Assembly: GCA_003541445.1 (NCBI GenBank)
Contig: DPMO01000290.1
Location: 1 to 8,231 of the forward strand
Direction: 5' to 3'
DNA length: 8,231 nt
From: Clostridiales bacterium
GTDB lineage: Bacteria; Bacillota; Sulfobacillia; UBA995; UBA9673
Each line of letters begins with the position of its first letter. The first letter of the stretch is position 1. The notes below the pieces were generated by a model. It saw nothing but the letters and a program-made list of their open reading frames with translations. It was not told the origin of the DNA and did no database searches. This document shows positions 5,168-8,231 of this stretch, in pieces. The translations under genes were made by a program, and so were the position numbers.

Positions 5168-5656
5168 TTACTTGAACCTGTCGTCAGACCGGCGCTCGGC
5201 CACGGTCCTCGCGGTCCGTCCGAGCCATCCGGTCCGAACCCGGTCGGGCTGGTCGAACTCCGGGACATAGGGTTTGATGTCCAGGAGGGGCGTGCCGTCG
5301 AGCATATCGACGTTCTGAACAAGCAGGACGCCGTCCTCGACCCTGTCCAACTGGACAACGGAAAGGCCGATCGGGTTGGGCCGCCTGGGGGCTCGGGTGG
5401 CGAAGAGCCCCCGAGGCTCCGAATCCATGAACGGAACCACCTCGAGCTCGAACCCCCGGCTACGGTGAAAGTGGTACAGCAGGATGATGTGCGAGAAGCC
5501 GTCGAGGTCCTTCAGGCCGGCCCGGTACTCCTCGAACACCTCGACCCGGCCCCTCACTCCGGCGGCACCGGCCGGTTGGATGGGCATCCCCTCAAGGTCA
5601 GTGAAGGGGGTGTGGATGATGCCGATAGGTTCCAGTTCTATACCCATGGTTCTCAC
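5168..5656 (-). CDS. trmO: TrmO, tRNA (t6A37) N6-methyltransferase, TsaA/YaeB family
   Basis: TrmO transfers a methyl group from S-adenosylmethionine to N6 of threonylcarbamoyladenosine at position 37 of tRNAs reading ACY codons, fine-tuning decoding. The single-domain TsaA/UPF0066 beta-barrel fold is clear in the 162 residues: PIGIIHTPF (10-18), GFSHIILLYHFH (53-64), and the signature TRAPRRPNPIGLSVVQL (87-103) followed by VDMLDGTPLLDIKPYVPEFD (116-135). The length matches short family members without the C-terminal extension found in the E. coli protein. I chose GTG 5656 because GGGGGAGAGG ends 4 nt before it; ATG 5647 (MGIELEP) is an equally possible start that only trims three residues. 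Frames extending further upstream to 5920 have no similarity and are judged non-coding. It heads a probable two-gene transcript with the TPR hydrolase. Confidence 0.9.
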   Translation of the reverse strand: MRTMGIELEPIGIIHTPFTDLEGMPIQPAGAAGVRGRVEVFEEYRAGLKDLDGFSHIILLYHFHRSRGFELEVVPFMDSEPRGLFATRAPRRPNPIGLSVVQLDRVEDGVLLVQNVDMLDGTPLLDIKPYVPEFDQPDRVRTGWLGRTARTVAERRSDDRFK

Positions 5657-5809
5657 GAAGCCTCTCCCCCCAGGAAGCCAGTCATGGTGGCCGTGCCGGC
5701 AGGTCGGGTGCCCCGCGCCGTCATGTTCCCCGCCCGGCCTCCGGCGACCTGCAGCCGGGGACGCTGACGGCGGCGGCACGCCGGCGAGAAGGGACAGACC
5801 GCAGACCTT

Positions 5810-5865
5810 GGAGGCTTTCCGGCCCCGCGCGCGGAAACCTCCGGGCAACCTGTCACCGGGCAACC
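5810..5865 (+). promoter_or_regulatory. fabK leader: long hairpin and 10-bp direct repeat
   Basis: In the 235-bp divergent gap between trmO and fabK, GGAGG-C-TTTCCG (5810-5821) pairs with CGGAAACCTCC (5832-5842), an 11-bp stem with one bulged C (5815). It is followed at once by CCGGGCAACC at 5841-5850 and again at 5856-5865, period 15. The fabK ribosome binding site lies 14 nt after the second copy. It does not match riboswitch consensus sequences I know (cobalamin, SAM, c-di-GMP classes were considered). It could be a leader regulator or a repressor operator; the function is not known. Nothing else recognisable is present in 5657-5809. Confidence 0.35.
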
Positions 5866-5891
5866 AGCCACGAAAGACGAGGTGCCGCTCG

Positions 5892-6851
5892 ATGAAGACA
5901 CGCTTCGGCCGGCGGCTCACGGAGCTCTTCGGCCTGGACTACCCCGTCTTCCTCGGAGGGATGGCCTGGCTGGGCACGGCCGAGCTGGCCGCCGCCGTCT
6001 CCGAGGCCGGGGGCCTGGGCATCATCGGGGCCGGAGGCCGCGACGCGGCCTGGGTCAGGGAGCAGATAGAGCGGGTGCGTCGGGCCACCACGCGCCCCTT
6101 CGGCGTGAACATCCTCCTCATCTCCCCGCACGCCGGCGACATCATGGACCTCGTCTGCCGGGAGAAGGTGCCGGTGGTCACCACGGGGGCGGGCAACCCC
6201 GGGCCCCATCTCAAGACCCTGAAGGCGGCCGGGGTCAAGGTCGTCCCCGTGGTCTCCTCGGTGGCCCTGGCCCGGCGCCTGGTCCGGGCCGGAGCCGACG
6301 CCGTCGTGGCCGAGGGTTCGGAGGCAGCCGGGCACATCGGCGACACGGCCACCATGACCCTCGTCCCCCAGGTGGTCGACGCGGTGGGCCGGGAGGTCCC
6401 GGTCGTCGCCGCCGGAGGCATAGCCGACGGCCGGGGTCTGGCCGCCGCCCTGGCCCTGGGGGCCGACGGCGTGCAGATGGGCACCCGCTTCGTCTGCAGC
6501 GAGGAGTGCATCGCCCACCCGGCCTACAAGGAGGCCATCCTCAAGGCCGGCGACCGGGCCACGGCCGTGACCGGCCGCTCCACGGGCCACCCCGTCCGGG
6601 CCCTGCGCAACATCCTCACCCGGGAGTACGAGAAGCGCGAGGCGGCCGGAGCCTCCCGGGCGGAGCTCGAAGAGTTCGGGGTCGGCCGCTTCCGGGCCGC
6701 GGCCATCGACGGCGACGTGGCCCGGGGCACAGTCATCGCCGGGGAGGCCTCGGGCCTGGTGCGGTCCATAGAGCCCGCCCGGGTCATCATCGAGAGGACC
6801 GTCCGCGAGGCCGAGGAAATCCTCAGGCGGTTGGCCGGCGGCGTCTGGTAG
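5892..6851 (+). CDS. fabK: FabK-type enoyl-ACP reductase II / nitronate monooxygenase family flavoprotein
   Basis: This is a 319-residue FMN-dependent TIM-barrel enzyme, most likely the FabK enoyl-[acyl-carrier-protein] reductase that performs the last reduction of each fatty-acid elongation cycle using NAD(P)H. Diagnostic features in order: LDYPVFLGGMAW at the N terminus, GGLGIIGAGG (40-49), FGVNILL (70-76), VVTTGAGNPG (95-104), the catalytic-type His148 in AAGHIG, AAGGIADGRG (173-182) and GVQMGTRFVCSEECIAHPAYKEAI (193-216). Lengths of about 310-325 are usual. The residue before Gly-His is Ala where most relatives have Gly. ATG 5892 is preceded by GAGGTG with 7-nt spacing; the longer open frame to 5484 overlaps trmO in antisense and lacks similarity. 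Related nitronate monooxygenases share this fold, so detoxification of nitronates is the alternative. Other fatty-acid genes are not in the window. Stop TAG. Confidence 0.88.
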   Translation: MKTRFGRRLTELFGLDYPVFLGGMAWLGTAELAAAVSEAGGLGIIGAGGRDAAWVREQIERVRRATTRPFGVNILLISPHAGDIMDLVCREKVPVVTTGAGNPGPHLKTLKAAGVKVVPVVSSVALARRLVRAGADAVVAEGSEAAGHIGDTATMTLVPQVVDAVGREVPVVAAGGIADGRGLAAALALGADGVQMGTRFVCSEECIAHPAYKEAILKAGDRATAVTGRSTGHPVRALRNILTREYEKREAAGASRAELEEFGVGRFRAAAIDGDVARGTVIAGEASGLVRSIEPARVIIERTVREAEEILRRLAGGVW

Positions 6852-6949
6852 GACGCCGGGGCTCCGGCATCGCCGGCAGGGCCCCCGAAGGCGCACAGAC
6901 GCCGGCCGGACCACGAGCAGCGTCTCGAACGTCTTGGAGGTGGGCTCAT

Positions 6950-8231
6950 ATGGTCACCGCCGCCTGGGTCGTCTCCGCTTTCGCCCTGGCCCTGAGCGGC
7001 CTTCACTTCTACCGGGTGCGCTCGGCGGCCGGGTTCCTCCTCATGGTCCCCAAGGTAATCGCCGGGGCCCTCAGCCTGTACATCGCCCTCGCCGGCGCCG
7101 CGGTCGCCTTTGTCGCCTCCGCGGCCGCCCTTCCCGCCGTCGAGGGCGCCCTTCCCGGCCCTCCTGCCGGCCTGGCCGTGCCGGGCGCGCTCGGGGCTCT
7201 GGCCGCCTGGCTCTCGAGCCTCTACGCCGTGCGGGCCGGTTCGCCCCGAGCCGACTTCGCCGAGGTCTTCGGGCCCGAGTGGCTGGAGAGGATTCCCGCC
7301 GAGACGCGCCGGCGCCTCCCGCGGCGCGGCTGGAACTGGCTCCTGCCCGGCTCCCCGCCGCCGGTGTGGCACCGGGACGTGACCCTGTGGCGTCTGCCGG
7401 ACACGGACCGCCCCCTCCTCGCCGACGTCTGGGAGCCGGCCGAGGGAGTCGAGCGGTCGGGCCTGGCCTTCCTCTATTTCCACGGCAGCGCCTGGCACTT
7501 CCTGGACAAGGACTTCGGCACCCGGGCCTTCTTCCGCCACCTTGCCGGGCAGGGCCACGTGGTCGTGGACGTCGCCTACCGCCTCTGCCCGGAGACCGAC
7601 CTCTTCGGCATGGTCGCCGACGTGAAGCGGGCGGTGGTCTGGATGAAGGAGAACGCGGACCGGTACGGGGTGGACCCCTCGCGAGTGGTCGTAGGCGGCG
7701 GTTCGGCCGGGGCCCACATCGCCCTCCTGGCCGCCTACCTCGCCGGCGACCGGGGGTCGGCCCACCGCTTCACCGAGCCCGACCTGGCCGGACGCGACAC
7801 CTCGGTGGCCGGGGTGGTCTCCTTCTACGGCCCCACCGACATGCGGGCCTGCTACGAGCACACCGGGGCGCGCATCTTCAACGAGACGGCCCGCCTCCTC
7901 GGTGCCGGCGGCGACCCCCCCGGCCCGGCCGGCCGCTTCCTGGCCCGGTTCCTCCGGGCCGCCCCGCCGCGCCTCGGCCACGTATCGGTCCTGGCCGAGG
8001 GCGTATCCGGCATCGTCCGGAACGCGCTGGGGGTCGCCCCCGAGGAGGCCGGCGAACTCTGGGACCTCGCCTCCCCGGCGGCCCACGTGAGGGCCGACGT
8101 CCCGCCCACGCTCATCTTCCAGGGGGACGCCGACTGCCTGGTGCCGGTGGAGGCGACGCGGGAGTTCTACGAGAGGCTCCGCCGGGCCGGGGCGCGGGCC
8201 CTCTATGTGGAGTACCCCTGGACCGAACACG
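6950..8231 (+). CDS. Membrane-anchored alpha/beta hydrolase (HSL/carboxylesterase-like), 3' truncated
   Basis: The frame is open from ATG 6950 to the window edge (427 codons plus one base). GGAGGTG (6936-6942) precedes the start by 7 nt. Residues about 3-20, 36-60 and 75-95 are hydrophobic and probably membrane-spanning, so the catalytic domain is tethered to the membrane. The hydrolase part begins at about 140: oxyanion-hole HGSAW (178-182, a variant of HGGxW), YRLCPE (210-215), nucleophile elbow GGGSAGAH with Ser252, probable acid Asp395 (FQGDADCLVP), and His427 in the final visible residues (YPWTEH), the expected catalytic histidine. The triad thus appears complete even though the C terminus is missing. 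The substrate is unknown; the type is that of esterase/lipase or peptidase-like BD-FAE hydrolases. It follows fabK by 98 bp on the same strand; co-transcription is possible but not certain. Confidence 0.85.
   Translation, partial: MVTAAWVVSAFALALSGLHFYRVRSAAGFLLMVPKVIAGALSLYIALAGAAVAFVASAAALPAVEGALPGPPAGLAVPGALGALAAWLSSLYAVRAGSPRADFAEVFGPEWLERIPAETRRRLPRRGWNWLLPGSPPPVWHRDVTLWRLPDTDRPLLADVWEPAEGVERSGLAFLYFHGSAWHFLDKDFGTRAFFRHLAGQGHVVVDVAYRLCPETDLFGMVADVKRAVVWMKENADRYGVDPSRVVVGGGSAGAHIALLAAYLAGDRGSAHRFTEPDLAGRDTSVAGVVSFYGPTDMRACYEHTGARIFNETARLLGAGGDPPGPAGRFLARFLRAAPPRLGHVSVLAEGVSGIVRNALGVAPEEAGELWDLASPAAHVRADVPPTLIFQGDADCLVPVEATREFYERLRRAGARALYVEYPWTEH

Noticed and set aside
5657..5891. Known riboswitch (cobalamin, SAM, c-di-GMP) in the trmO-fabK gap
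   Set aside because: Isolated words such as GACCTGC and GGGCAACC resemble parts of these consensuses, but the order and remaining conserved boxes are absent on both strands.
5657..5920. N-terminal extension of the trmO frame to 5920
   Set aside because: TsaA-family similarity begins at PIGIIHTPF; the extension would overlap the fabK start antisense and has no conserved features.
6524..8230. Long minus-strand open frame of 568 codons opposite fabK and the hydrolase
   Set aside because: It is antisense to two genes with clear family motifs, its translation is Gly/Arg/Pro-rich without domains, and long antisense frames are expected in DNA with very high third-position GC.
1..8231. CRISPR array, tRNA or rRNA genes, complete insertion sequence
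   Set aside because: No regularly spaced repeats, no cloverleaf-like tRNA signature, no rRNA-like stretch and no transposase with terminal repeats were seen.

Overview
This is a GC-rich bacterial window, most likely from a high-GC member of the Bacillota (Firmicutes) or a relative. The evidence is a FabK-type enoyl-ACP reductase, strong AGGAGG-type ribosome binding sites, several GTG starts and very high third-position GC. The taxonomic call is an inference; no rRNA or other phylogenetic marker is present. The left end (about 1-520) looks clearly less GC-rich by eye than the right half.

Left part (1-2530), accessory in character. On the minus strand lies an integron-type tyrosine recombinase (522-1391). 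Compared with the family it appears to have lost, in frame, the segment carrying the catalytic lysine hairpin. Downstream of its 3' end are about 230 bp crowded with inverted repeats, then a 75-residue zinc-ribbon/coiled-coil protein on the same strand (62-289). This small gene sits between two 7-bp sequences matching the integron recombination core (GTTAGGC at 69-75, GCCTAAC at 403-409), and beyond it is an attC-like stretch cut by the window edge. Together these suggest a decayed integron in the less common 'inverted' orientation, with one cassette visible; this is a hypothesis. On the other side of the integrase, reading rightwards, is an intact-looking VapBC toxin-antitoxin pair (AbrB-type antitoxin and PIN-domain RNase) with a visible promoter, a possible operator and a perfect Shine-Dalgarno sequence.

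Middle part (2513-5656), minus strand. A predicted secreted lipoprotein of the GHL15-like glycoside hydrolase group (2532-3998) is interrupted by an in-frame TAG codon, and the reading frame continues unchanged on both sides. It converges on vapC with 2 bp between stop codons, inside a hairpin. Further right are two co-directional genes: trmO, a tRNA t6A37 methyltransferase (5168-5656), and 33 bp downstream of it a TPR-alpha/beta-hydrolase fusion (4199-5134).

Right part (5657-8231), plus strand. A 235-bp divergent region with a long hairpin and a 10-bp direct repeat leads into fabK (5892-6851). After 98 bp comes a membrane-anchored alpha/beta hydrolase of the HSL/carboxylesterase type (6950 to the window edge, truncated at its likely catalytic histidine). 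The right half looks like ordinary chromosomal housekeeping and accessory enzymes; the unusual material is in the integrase region and the interrupted lipoprotein gene.
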